Source: Polyangiaceae bacterium (GTDB lineage Bacteria > Myxococcota_A > Polyangia > Polyangiales > Polyangiaceae). Taken from it: a stretch of 51,027 nucleotides of DNA. The stretch spans positions 1 to 51,027 of the forward strand of contig JANXOF010000071.1 in NCBI GenBank assembly GCA_025353725.1. The letters run 5' to 3'. The notes under the pieces are model-generated. The model saw only the letters and a list, made by a program, of their open reading frames with translations. It searched no databases and had not been told where the DNA came from. Every line of letters begins with the position of its first letter. Within the stretch, counting starts at the first letter, position 1. This document shows positions 25,559-33,820 of the stretch, piece after piece. The position numbers and the translations under genes were made by a program.

Positions 25559-27484
25559 CTACGGGGAGCTCTTTCGCTCGAGCCGCTCAAGTGGACTCTG
25601 CGCCATAGGCGATGTTCGTAGCCACACCCAGCGCGTGCGCGCGTACGCAACTTCGCCAACCGAAGTGGGGTCGGGGTCGGCGACGACATAGAGCATCCGA
25701 TCGCGGCAGGCATCGTAGGCGGGGAAGATGCGATGCGGCGTGGCCAGAGTTTCTGAGATCGCTCGCGCGAAGGCGGGATTGTTTTTCTCCAGCATGCCGA
25801 CGTTGGCGCGCGCGTCCGCGAGTGTCGGGCGAGAGGACTCGGCGCCGTACGTCACCGTGCCGAAGCGATCGACGTCAGCAAGGTACCGGCCGTCATCGTG
25901 GCAGGCGTTCGTGGGCGGGCGAACCGGGAAAACTTTGACGAGGGAAACCAGCGCGACAAGAGCGACCACGACGGCAGGCCCGAGTCGAGGCGCGCCTCGC
26001 AGCACGGACGCATCTGGCTGCACGCGTCGCGGCGGCAAAAACGACGTCACCGCGAAGGTCACGACGTAGAAAAAGACACTTGCGAGGATTTGCGCACCCT
26101 CGGTAATCCACGGAGGGAGCAAAGGCAAACTTGCGAGGATACCCAAGGCAATGGGCACGAGGAACGGAGAGTTATTCGAGTGACGCGCGCGAAACGCTCG
26201 GAACGGCGCGCGCAAAAGACCGAAGACGAACGCGATGCCGCCCACGGCCATGGCGATGGCATTGATGAGGCTGTAGGCACCAAGCTGTCGGACCCAAAGG
26301 ATGACCGGGCCGACGTATCCGTGGTCGACAATGGCCTGCTTGACGGCACGAGCGTCTTCGAGCGCGCGATCGTCCGGATTCAACCAAACGACGCCGAAAA
26401 AGCCTTGCGGTAGGTAAAACCAGGCCGCAAGGCAACGGAACGGGGCAAGGAGAACGAGCGCTGGTCGTTCCAAAAGGTCGTTTCGAAGGAGCGTCCAAAT
26501 AGCCTCGGTACGAACTCCGTCGTTCAGGTCTCTGAGCCACGGGTGGTGAGCAAGCACAAACTGCGAATCTTCACCGTGGATGAGGCCGTAGAGAATAGGA
26601 GGCAAATCGGAGAAAGACGCCTGATGCGTCGTCGTGATCCGGACCGTGTACTGAAGAGCAAGAGCCACGGCCACGATGCCTGCCCCATGCAAAAACAGCT
26701 TTAAGCGCTCACCCTTCGGCGCGCGGCGCACGCCCCAAAAGAGCATCGCGGGAATGACGAACATCGGTCCGGGCCGAGCCAGGAGCGCCACAGACTGAAG
26801 CAACAGCGCGCCGAGAAACGTGGCGTGCCAAGGCGTCTTCATGGAATGAGCGCGCCACAAGAGTCCGAACGCGAGCGCTCCTAGCGGGACACCCATCCCC
26901 TCGCTCTGCACGAAGCCCACGTAGCGCCGCGCGAAGAGAACGAACATCACGAAGACGACCGTTGCGACTCGGTGACCGTGTGTGCGCCACACCTCGCGTA
27001 CGGCAAAGGCACCAGAGCCGGACCACACCACCATGGTGACGACGTGTGCGAGATGAATGTCGTGCCCGACAACGCGCAACACTCCTGCGAGAACGGCGCT
27101 AAAAATGGGCCGCCGCGCACCGCCCGTGTTCATCGCGGCGCCGTGGAGCACGCGCTCGGCGTCCCAGTAGTATTCGCCCGCGTCACTCAGGGCGAAGAGC
27201 CCCGCGAAGACGTGGTTTCTTCCGCCGTAGCCCACCATCCAGACGTGCGCGAGTCCGATGGACAGCGAGGCCGCCGCGAGGAGCGTGAGAAGCGCAAGGG
27301 CTGCCGTCCGGTGCTGGACAGGCTCTATCGTGCGCATTCCCAGCCATAAGACGCAGGGAAAGACAAGCGCGTCATGCCATGGCGTGAGCCTCAGCCCGAG
27401 GAGGAGCACAGCGTAAAACGCAAAAGCTACCGCGAAGAGCAGGCAGCGCACGGAGGGCGCACGTGATGGCAACGCAAACGTCAC
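25559..27484 (-). CDS. Polytopic membrane protein, possibly GT-C-type glycosyltransferase
   Basis: 641 residues with about a dozen predicted membrane helices. A large loop after the second or third helix has SDAGEYYWDAERVLHG, where an acidic residue pair after a membrane helix is the pattern of GT-C glycosyltransferases (GT39/GT83-like), and a later ARRPIFSAVLAGVLRVVG resembles the same group. The C-terminal 120 residues are a soluble domain outside the membrane, with FPAYDACRDRMLYVVADPDP. Substrate unknown and the family assignment is tentative. It begins three bases after the stop of the small lipoprotein gene, so they are coexpressed. Confidence 0.65.
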   Translation of the reverse strand: MTFALPSRAPSVRCLLFAVAFAFYAVLLLGLRLTPWHDALVFPCVLWLGMRTIEPVQHRTAALALLTLLAAASLSIGLAHVWMVGYGGRNHVFAGLFALSDAGEYYWDAERVLHGAAMNTGGARRPIFSAVLAGVLRVVGHDIHLAHVVTMVVWSGSGAFAVREVWRTHGHRVATVVFVMFVLFARRYVGFVQSEGMGVPLGALAFGLLWRAHSMKTPWHATFLGALLLQSVALLARPGPMFVIPAMLFWGVRRAPKGERLKLFLHGAGIVAVALALQYTVRITTTHQASFSDLPPILYGLIHGEDSQFVLAHHPWLRDLNDGVRTEAIWTLLRNDLLERPALVLLAPFRCLAAWFYLPQGFFGVVWLNPDDRALEDARAVKQAIVDHGYVGPVILWVRQLGAYSLINAIAMAVGGIAFVFGLLRAPFRAFRARHSNNSPFLVPIALGILASLPLLPPWITEGAQILASVFFYVVTFAVTSFLPPRRVQPDASVLRGAPRLGPAVVVALVALVSLVKVFPVRPPTNACHDDGRYLADVDRFGTVTYGAESSRPTLADARANVGMLEKNNPAFARAISETLATPHRIFPAYDACRDRMLYVVADPDPTSVGEVAYARTRWVWLRTSPMAQSPLERLERKSSP

Positions 27485-27487
27485 AGA

Positions 27488-27841
27488 TCAGCGCCGCGCC
27501 ACGGCATCCGTCCAGGCGGTGCACGAGCTTTTCACGAGGCCCTTATCGCAGGCCTGCAGCGCGAGGCTCACCAACGTCGACCCGCGGCCGTCGGCGCGGA
27601 CGCTTCTCGCCGTCCCGGGCAGCTCGGTCTGCAGCCCGCGGATCCCGTTCGTCGTCACGACGGCATTGAACGCGTCGACCTCTCCGGGCCACGTCCACGA
27701 AAAATGAACCTCTTCGCCTTGCCAGCGCGCGTCGACCTTCGGAGGTTCATCACTCGCGACGCGCGAATCAAACGCGCACGCGACGCAGCCAGCCGAAAGT
27801 ACGCCTATCACCACGAGTTGCGGAGAGCGCGTCCCGAGCAT
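27488..27841 (-). CDS. Small lipoprotein, possibly with a fibronectin-type III-like domain
   Basis: 117 residues from ATG 27841; the open frame extends to 27982, but this start gives a lipoprotein signal, MLGTRSPQLVVIGVLSAGC. The mature part starts PPKVDARWQGEEVHFSWTWP, which resembles the first strands of a fibronectin-type III domain, and ends with CDKGLVKSSCTAWTDAVA holding two cysteines, perhaps a disulfide. Its stop is three bases from the start of the polytopic membrane protein gene, and it follows the SDR gene by about 95 bases. Confidence 0.6.
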   Translation of the reverse strand: MLGTRSPQLVVIGVLSAGCVACAFDSRVASDEPPKVDARWQGEEVHFSWTWPGEVDAFNAVVTTNGIRGLQTELPGTARSVRADGRGSTLVSLALQACDKGLVKSSCTAWTDAVARR

Positions 27842-27935
27842 GCGCGCGAACCTATGCCAGGTTCCGCGCTCCGTCGAGGTCCGGGCAGCCGATCTCCCCG
27901 GGCGTGCAGCCAATCCTTCGACGACGGTCTCGCGC

Positions 27936-28712
27936 CTATAGCGTTCGCGTCTGGCCCCCATCGACATCAACAATTGCACCATGCATGTAACTCGATTTCG
28001 ATGAAAGCAGAAATGCAGCGATTTGGGCTACTTCCTCTGGTCTGCCGAAGCGCGCGACGCCGGAGCTGTGAGCCATGTCTACGGCCGCGGCTTCATGAGT
28101 CAGCTTTCGCTCCTCGGCGACGGCCTTGACGCGCGCTTGCAAGCGTTCGGTAGCGATGGTGCCAGGGTTAATGCCATTGACGCGTACCCCATCTGCGGAG
28201 CCGCGATGTGCGAGCGCTTTGGTCAAGTTCATCACTGCGGCGTTCACGGCTCCGCCAATCGCAAACTCGGCACTGGCCGTGCGCCCGCCGATGCCGGCGA
28301 TGTTGACAATTGCGCCATGTGAACCTTGCAGCTCCTTCCATGAAGCCCGGCAGAGGCGCATGGCTCCGAAGAACTTGAGCGCAAAGCCATCCTCCCAGTC
28401 GGCCTCTGTGAGCTCGAGAAAATCGCCGCGTTTTGCCGCGCCTGCGTTGTTGACCAAGGCATCTACGCGGCCGAAGTGCGCGAGCGTTTTCGCAACGACG
28501 TGCAGGGGTGCTTCAGGCTCACGCAAGTCACGCGCGAGTACCACGCACTCGGTTTCGAGCTCTTCGGCGAGCGCGCTCAGTAACGCCTCGGAGCGCGCAA
28601 CCAGCACCAACTTCATCTTTTGCGCGGCGAGTGTTCGCGCAATGGCCGCGCCGATGCCTCGGCTCGCGCCGGTCACGATCGCCACGCGTCCGGCAAACTC
28701 GAAAGACTCCAC
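27936..28712 (-). CDS. Divergent short-chain dehydrogenase/reductase lacking the Ser-Tyr-Lys triad
   Basis: 258 residues from GTG 28712, one base after the RraA stop; the longer open frame to 28820 is rejected because MESFEFAGRVAIVTG is the normal SDR N-terminus. The NAD(P)-binding TGASRGIG (14-21) and NNAG (88-91) are intact. The catalytic triad is not: where Ser, Tyr and Lys are expected the protein has Ala139, Phe150 and Gly154 (VNIAG and FAIGGAVNAAVMNLTKALA). The substrate-side INPGTIATER and the C-terminal DVDGGQ are normal. SDRs with this GG-x-x-N segment occur elsewhere, so it is likely a real subfamily with altered chemistry, not decay. Confidence 0.85.
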   Translation of the reverse strand: MESFEFAGRVAIVTGASRGIGAAIARTLAAQKMKLVLVARSEALLSALAEELETECVVLARDLREPEAPLHVVAKTLAHFGRVDALVNNAGAAKRGDFLELTEADWEDGFALKFFGAMRLCRASWKELQGSHGAIVNIAGIGGRTASAEFAIGGAVNAAVMNLTKALAHRGSADGVRVNGINPGTIATERLQARVKAVAEERKLTHEAAAVDMAHSSGVARFGRPEEVAQIAAFLLSSKSSYMHGAIVDVDGGQTRTL

Positions 28713-28713
28713 G

Positions 28714-29379
28714 CTAGGCAACGGCGCCCTGAAGTAATCCCGCGAGCGCAGCCGGCGCCACGACGATTCCGTCGGCATCGGCGACCAACCAGTCACCCGC
28801 AGTGAAGGTGACACCCGCAAAGCTCACAGGGAGGTCACGTTCGCCGTTCCCTTGTTTTCCACTCTTCTTCGGGCTCCCCGCCAGGGCTCGGATTCCGATA
28901 TCGATTCTTGCGAGCGCTTCAATATCGCGAACTGCCGCGTGCAACACAAGACCGGACCAACCGCTCGCTTGGGCGAGGTTTGCAACTCTATCACCCATCA
29001 ATGCGCAACGCAGCGAGCCTCCGCCGTCGACGACGAGCACTCGACCACGGCCAGGCTCGCTGAGAATGGCTTGCACGAGTACGTTGTCTTCAATGACCCT
29101 CACGGTTGCGATCGCTCCGCCGAAGTGGCGTCGCCCGCCGTAGTTTGAAAAAATGGCCGACGCCACTTGGACTACGTCGCTATGGCGGTCGTCGCTGACG
29201 AAGACCGCGCGCCGATTTACGGATCGGTTGCGAATGAGGAGGCACCGACCAAAGGTCCGTTGTGAGGTACGCCTAATCGTGCGACGTTTCGCAAATGCGA
29301 GCTGTAGGGACACTGGCGCGATCGTGGGTAGCTGTCGCTTTGGCGCTTGGGGCGGGCGCCGCGTGTGGGGCGCCACCAC
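28714..29379 (-). CDS. RraA family protein (4-hydroxy-4-methyl-2-oxoglutarate aldolase/oxaloacetate decarboxylase-like)
   Basis: The family begins near SDDRHSDVVQVASAIFSNYGG and runs through RGRVLVVDGGGS, RCALMGDRVANLAQ, WSGLVLHAAVRDIEALARID and GVTFTAGDWLVADADGIVVA. The Arg-Asp pair in AAVRD is the one used by true HMG aldolases; E. coli RraA, the RNase E inhibitor, has Gln there, so an aldolase or decarboxylase is more likely. The start is a problem: no ATG or GTG lies close to the conserved N-terminus, and the 29379 start overlaps the divergent protease gene by 85 bases with implausible residues. The real protein is probably about 160-175 residues; a 5' frameshift is possible. Confidence 0.72.
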   Translation of the reverse strand: MVAPHTRRPPQAPKRQLPTIAPVSLQLAFAKRRTIRRTSQRTFGRCLLIRNRSVNRRAVFVSDDRHSDVVQVASAIFSNYGGRRHFGGAIATVRVIEDNVLVQAILSEPGRGRVLVVDGGGSLRCALMGDRVANLAQASGWSGLVLHAAVRDIEALARIDIGIRALAGSPKKSGKQGNGERDLPVSFAGVTFTAGDWLVADADGIVVAPAALAGLLQGAVA

Positions 29380-32300
29380 GCGATACCCGCGAAAGGGATT
29401 CGAATTTCCGCTCCGTGCTCGATGAGGTCGGAGCGAAAGCTAGCGATACGCCGGAGCGCATCGTGGATTACGTCGTGCGCGTTGCAAATTTAGGCGAGGC
29501 TGCGGCGCACACGCGCGCCGTCCGAGTTGCAGGCGGAACGGTCGTGGCGCTCGATGCCGAAGGTCGAATCCTTCGCGTCACCGCGCATGCGGGCGCGCTT
29601 CGCGGAATCGCGCTGCCGACGGGCGCGTCGCTCACGCCTAACGCTCGCGTCACGCTCACGCGCTCGCCTGCTAGCCTCGAAGCCGTTAGCGCCGACGCTC
29701 TCGACGGCCTTTTCACCGCACGAGAGGCGCTCGGTGTCGACGCGCTCGCCGCGCGGGTCCCGGAGGCCGACGGGCGCTTCGCCACAGTCGCCGTGATGGA
29801 CACGGGAATCGACTTCGATATCCCCGGGGTAAGTGACGCGGGAAAGCTCGTGGGATTTTACGACCTGACCGGCTTCGGCACACTGACGCCGTCGCCGCTC
29901 GCCCCGCGGGTTGATCCGAACTTGGCGTACGAGGTCGGTCAAGGCAAGACGCTTCGCGTAGGGAGCGAAATCGCCCCTGCGTCTGTCACCGCGGGAGGCG
30001 TGATCGACGAACTCGCTCTCGCACGCGCCGGGCTTCTGGCCGAGTACGACATCAACGGAAACGGCAGCGCGAGCGACGTCTTCGCTTACGCCGTCGGTCA
30101 AAACGCGGACGGAAAGCCCGCGCTGTGGCTCGACCTCAACCAAAACGGGATCATCGATTCGCGCGGCGCGGAAGAGATGACCGATTTCAATACGACGTTC
30201 CGGACCGTTGACGCACGTCGTGGATCAAATCAAGGCACGCGGCGCATCCCGCTCGCCGTCACGCTCGGCGCAGACGGGGGCGTCCAACTACACAGCTTGG
30301 CGTCCTCCAGTAGCCACGGCACGCAATGTGCGAGCATTGTCGCGGGGGACGGCCTTGCAGGCGGGCGTATTCGCGGGATGGCCCCGAAGGCAAAGCTCGT
30401 CAGCTACCTTCTCGACGCCGGAGGCCAAGACGTTTACACCTTGGATCAACTCGTCCGAATGTTCGTGCACGCCAAAACGCACGGCGTCGATGCGATCAGT
30501 ATCAGCTACGGATTCGCGCGCGGCGATCTCGCCTCCGCGCGCTGGTTTGCAGACTTCGTCGATACGGAGATAGCGTCTGCCGGTATCCTCGTAGGTATTG
30601 CGGCTGGCAATGAGGGGCCTGCCATCGCGAGCGCCACAGCCGACGACTACGTACCGCACAACGGATTTTCCGTGGGTGCAGCCGTCACGCCGCGCGTCGC
30701 GCAAACCGTCTACGGTTGGACCCGCGCGACGGAGAACGACGTCGTTCACTACTCGAGTGCCGGCCCAACGGCGGGAGGTCGAGCCGTGCCGGACGTTGTG
30801 AGCCCGTTCATGAATCTCGCGAAACGAACGAGCGTTAGCGCCTTCAGCGGAACGAGCTCCGCTACCCCAGCGCTCATGGGCGGAATAGCGACTATCGTAA
30901 GTGCGCTGAAAGCCCAAGGCATCACGCCTATCGACGCGCGGCTCATGAAACTTGCCATAACGTCAACGGCACGGGTTATCATTGGCCGTGGCGGGCTCGA
31001 GCAAGGTGCGGGGCTTGTCGACGTCGACTCCGCGTTTACGCGCTATCTCTCACTCACGCGCGAGTCGTTCATCCCCGATCTGCGCGCGTCAACGGCTTCA
31101 GGCGCGGAAGGCGTGGTCGTGCACGACGGCGCGCCCCAAGCCGCGAGCGTGGCAATAGCGGCCGTTAATCCCGGCGCCGACGCCTCGCTTCGCGCGACGC
31201 CTGTCGCGCTCATCGCCTCGCACGAATCCGCGTTCTTCGATCTACCCCCTGCCGTTCTCATGACGAACGCGAACGCTCGTTTCGCGCTTCAATTCGATCG
31301 AACGAAGCTCGGCTCTCCAGGTGTATATACGGACGTCATCACGCTAAGGCGGGCTTCCGATGGGCTTCCGCTGCTCCGTGTACCGGTCGTCGTGACGGTT
31401 CCCGTGGCCGCACCGGCGCAAGTCGGTACGGCGCTCGCCGCTCTTGACGCGACGCTCGCTCCCCAGCGCACGTGGCGCATGCCCGTGCATCTCACGGAGC
31501 CGACGTCGCTCCGTCTCGACGCCGTGGTCGCGGCGGGTGGAGGCCCTGGAACCACAGCCTCGCTCCTGGGCGCCATTGTGGCGACGAACGGCACGTCGCT
31601 CCCATTTTTCCGGAAGAATGTCAGCGGCGCCTTCGCGACGATTGCCGCACAAAGCGAAGAGCTGGCGGCTGGGGATTACGAAGTCCTTGTGGTCCGTACG
31701 GCGAGTCCGACGTCGACGTTTGCGGCTGACGTACGTGTGACGGGCGCACTTCGCACCGCGCCCGCGCGCATCGTGGGAACGAGCGTCGACGCCACGGCAG
31801 TGACGTTTGCCGCGACATCAAATGAAGCGCTCTCGTGGAACTCCGTCGAGCTCGCTCTGACAGAAACCCGCGAATCGGCTTCCCTCGTCCGCGGCGTCCG
31901 TGAGGGCCGCGAAGGCTTCGCAGGAACCCTCGTGTTCGACCGCGCCGTCGATGGCGTACGCCTCACGCTCTCGCAACCCTCGGTGCAGGCCGCCACGTCG
32001 CCGTTTCTCAACGCCGAGGTGACGCTGGGAACCGACGACAAAATCTACGACCGCCTTTGGGTCGCTTTCGGCTCGAACGCGGCGGGAGGTCACGTCTCCG
32101 CAACGAGTCTCGCGCAAGCCGCGGCGACCCCGATTCACGTGTTCGCCTATCCGAACATCGTGCGTTGGGCGACGAACACGACGCCCTCGCTCACGCTCTC
32201 AGCGCGGGCCGATCTTGTCGGGATAGCCGCGTGGGCGGCGCCACTCGCGCAAGTCGCGCAGGCCGTTCCCGGCGTGCCCTTCATCATCAACATCCCGCTC

Positions 32301-32393
32301 GCCGGTCGAGCGCTCCCCGCCCACGCCTCAGGTACGCTCGCACTCAAAAACGGGACTACGGTGGAAGCCGTACTGCCTGTCGAACTGCCATAA
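29295..32393 (+). CDS. TPPII-like subtilisin-family serine protease, lipoprotein
   Basis: 1032 residues. Lipobox GAAC (Cys24). The S8 triad is complete: Asp169 in VAVMDTGID, His341 in SSSHGTQCASIVAG and Ser521 in SGTSSATP, with oxyanion Asn439 in AAGNEGP. Asp and His are about 170 residues apart, not 30-60: the insert contains LVGFYDLTGFG and calcium-loop-like DINGNGSASD and DLNQNGIIDS, the same layout as tripeptidyl peptidase II. About 450 residues of beta-sandwich-like domains follow the catalytic part, again as in TPPII. It is likely an active, surface-anchored protease. The 5' end overlaps the nominal start of the divergent RraA gene. Confidence 0.88.
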   Translation: MRAVGTLARSWVAVALALGAGAACGAPPRDTRERDSNFRSVLDEVGAKASDTPERIVDYVVRVANLGEAAAHTRAVRVAGGTVVALDAEGRILRVTAHAGALRGIALPTGASLTPNARVTLTRSPASLEAVSADALDGLFTAREALGVDALAARVPEADGRFATVAVMDTGIDFDIPGVSDAGKLVGFYDLTGFGTLTPSPLAPRVDPNLAYEVGQGKTLRVGSEIAPASVTAGGVIDELALARAGLLAEYDINGNGSASDVFAYAVGQNADGKPALWLDLNQNGIIDSRGAEEMTDFNTTFRTVDARRGSNQGTRRIPLAVTLGADGGVQLHSLASSSSHGTQCASIVAGDGLAGGRIRGMAPKAKLVSYLLDAGGQDVYTLDQLVRMFVHAKTHGVDAISISYGFARGDLASARWFADFVDTEIASAGILVGIAAGNEGPAIASATADDYVPHNGFSVGAAVTPRVAQTVYGWTRATENDVVHYSSAGPTAGGRAVPDVVSPFMNLAKRTSVSAFSGTSSATPALMGGIATIVSALKAQGITPIDARLMKLAITSTARVIIGRGGLEQGAGLVDVDSAFTRYLSLTRESFIPDLRASTASGAEGVVVHDGAPQAASVAIAAVNPGADASLRATPVALIASHESAFFDLPPAVLMTNANARFALQFDRTKLGSPGVYTDVITLRRASDGLPLLRVPVVVTVPVAAPAQVGTALAALDATLAPQRTWRMPVHLTEPTSLRLDAVVAAGGGPGTTASLLGAIVATNGTSLPFFRKNVSGAFATIAAQSEELAAGDYEVLVVRTASPTSTFAADVRVTGALRTAPARIVGTSVDATAVTFAATSNEALSWNSVELALTETRESASLVRGVREGREGFAGTLVFDRAVDGVRLTLSQPSVQAATSPFLNAEVTLGTDDKIYDRLWVAFGSNAAGGHVSATSLAQAAATPIHVFAYPNIVRWATNTTPSLTLSARADLVGIAAWAAPLAQVAQAVPGVPFIINIPLAGRALPAHASGTLALKNGTTVEAVLPVELP

Positions 32394-32517
32394 TTCTGTT
32401 AGCAAACCACCGTTCTCCACCTTCGCGCGTGAGTGACGGATTTCTTCCTAGTTCTACCGGCAGTTCAGCTTGACGTGTACGCTCCCCCATGATTAGCTAG
32501 AACCGTCGTCTACTCCT

Positions 32518-32533
32518 ACATCACTGTTGATGT
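32518..32533. promoter_or_regulatory. Inverted repeat upstream of the Cys-repeat lipoprotein gene
   Basis: ACATCA-CTGT-TGATGT, two perfect six-base arms around a four-base centre, lies about 115 bases before the ATG at 32650 in a locally AT-richer gap. A TTGACG at 32470-32475 with TAGCTA 18 bases on could be a weak promoter. A repressor site or an mRNA hairpin is possible. Confidence 0.3.
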
Positions 32534-32649
32534 GAAGAATGCGTCTATGGACGAACGGATGGCACGGGCGCTTAACGTCGTCGACCTGCGCACGGCTTGG
32601 GCAGCATGACGAGCTAACGGTGCGTTTTAGAACCGTGATAGCCTTCAAT

Positions 32650-33573
32650 ATGCGTACTTTGAGCCCGAGCCGAGCCGCGGGGTTATGCACGCTCGGGCTC
32701 GCGATGTTCGCACTTAATTGCGCGACACCAACCGCGCTAGCTGTGTCGGTACATAGCGAGCTTTCGTGCGAAGTCGGGTCCGCAGTGGTCATCGTCGGAA
32801 GTGGAGACCTTCTTGCGCTGCCGGAAAAAGTACCTTCGTCGACGTCGACTTCCTGCGATTCGCAGGGCGCTCATGGCAGCGTCGTTATCGTACCAACCGC
32901 CTCCAAAAACGAAAATGTGGCGTTCGCAGTCATGCAGCGATCCGATGGTCAACCCGCGGACAGCTGCCTCGACCCAAAGCAAATGAGCGGATGCATCGTG
33001 GCAAAGCGGCAGTTCCGCTTTTCGCAACACCACGAGAGTGAAATGCGTATCGACCTTCGAGTGTCATGTTTAGGTATCGTGTGCGAAACCTCTCAGACCT
33101 GCGTAAGGGGAATTTGCCTCAATGCGCAAATTGATTGCGGCGGCGCGTGTGATGAGACCGCGCTCATCTCGCAAACTCAAACGGTGCCCAATGCGGAGCC
33201 GCTCGATTCGGGTGGCGCAAACGCTTTCGAGGCGGGCCGCGTGGATGCGGGCGGCGACACGGCAGCCGCCTCGCCGTTGACGTGCCCTGTCGGCGGCTGC
33301 ACACAAACCTGTTCGACAGGCCCAACGTGCAGGGCCTCGTGCGAAGGGGGAAATTGCACACAAATCTGCTCCGCGGGCGTGTCATGTGACTTCACATGCG
33401 CAGCTGGAGGCTGCACGAATATCTGCGGTGACGGCAGCTCGTGCACTATGGGGTGCACTTCGGGAAAGTGCACGCAAGTTTGCGGAAGCAACGCTACGTG
33501 CACGACGAAATGTCCCGGGGCAGAATGCACAAACACGTGCGGCCCAGGGTCAACTTGCAAAAGCACAAGCTAA
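32650..33573 (+). CDS. Cys-rich tandem-repeat lipoprotein
   Basis: 307 residues from ATG 32650 (the open frame reaches back to 32539 but lacks a signal there). MRTLSPSRAAGLCTLGLAMF then ALNC is a lipoprotein signal. The middle has a VSCLGIVCETSQTCVRGICL element, also seen in myxobacterial surface proteins. After an Asp/Ala-rich linker the C-terminal 90 residues are 4.8 copies of a 19-residue unit, C-T-x-x-C-x5-C-x3-C-x4, with every Cys in register. Extracellular proteins of this type are probably held by disulfides. No enzymatic domain is visible. Confidence 0.78.
   Translation: MRTLSPSRAAGLCTLGLAMFALNCATPTALAVSVHSELSCEVGSAVVIVGSGDLLALPEKVPSSTSTSCDSQGAHGSVVIVPTASKNENVAFAVMQRSDGQPADSCLDPKQMSGCIVAKRQFRFSQHHESEMRIDLRVSCLGIVCETSQTCVRGICLNAQIDCGGACDETALISQTQTVPNAEPLDSGGANAFEAGRVDAGGDTAAASPLTCPVGGCTQTCSTGPTCRASCEGGNCTQICSAGVSCDFTCAAGGCTNICGDGSSCTMGCTSGKCTQVCGSNATCTTKCPGAECTNTCGPGSTCKSTS
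33298..33570 (+). repeat. 57-base tandem repeat encoding a 19-residue Cys unit
   Basis: Units begin at 33298, 33355, 33412, 33469 and 33526 (last one partial), each opening with TGC-AC and reading CTQTC, CTQIC, CTNIC, CTQVC and CTNTC. The cysteine spacing (x3, x5, x3, x4) is constant. DNA identity between units is moderate, so protein-level selection rather than recent slippage keeps the register. Confidence 0.85.
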
Positions 33574-33820
33574 AGTGTTCTCGTCCGTGACAACCTCAAG
33601 ATAGAGGCCGGGCGGTCAGGGTTTGCGCGCTTGGGGGTCACCCGGTGTAACCTGAGCGTTTCGAATAGGTGTTGTCACGTCGCCTTGCGCGTCACGTACA
33701 TAACGAATACGGCGTGCGTGCCAACGCGTGTATTCTTCGCACAACTTCCGCGAAAGGCGCGGCCGGAACGAGTTTTGGCCCCTCGCTTGAAGATGCGATC
33801 CATCTTGAGGATCTCTTGAA

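Noticed and set aside
29395-29425. ATTCGAAT stretch that resembles a tRNA T-arm
   Set aside because: No acceptor stem, anticodon arm or CCA is nearby, and it lies inside the protease gene.
33298-33570. CRISPR-like regular spacing of the 57-base units
   Set aside because: Units are coding, in frame and without unique spacers between constant repeats.
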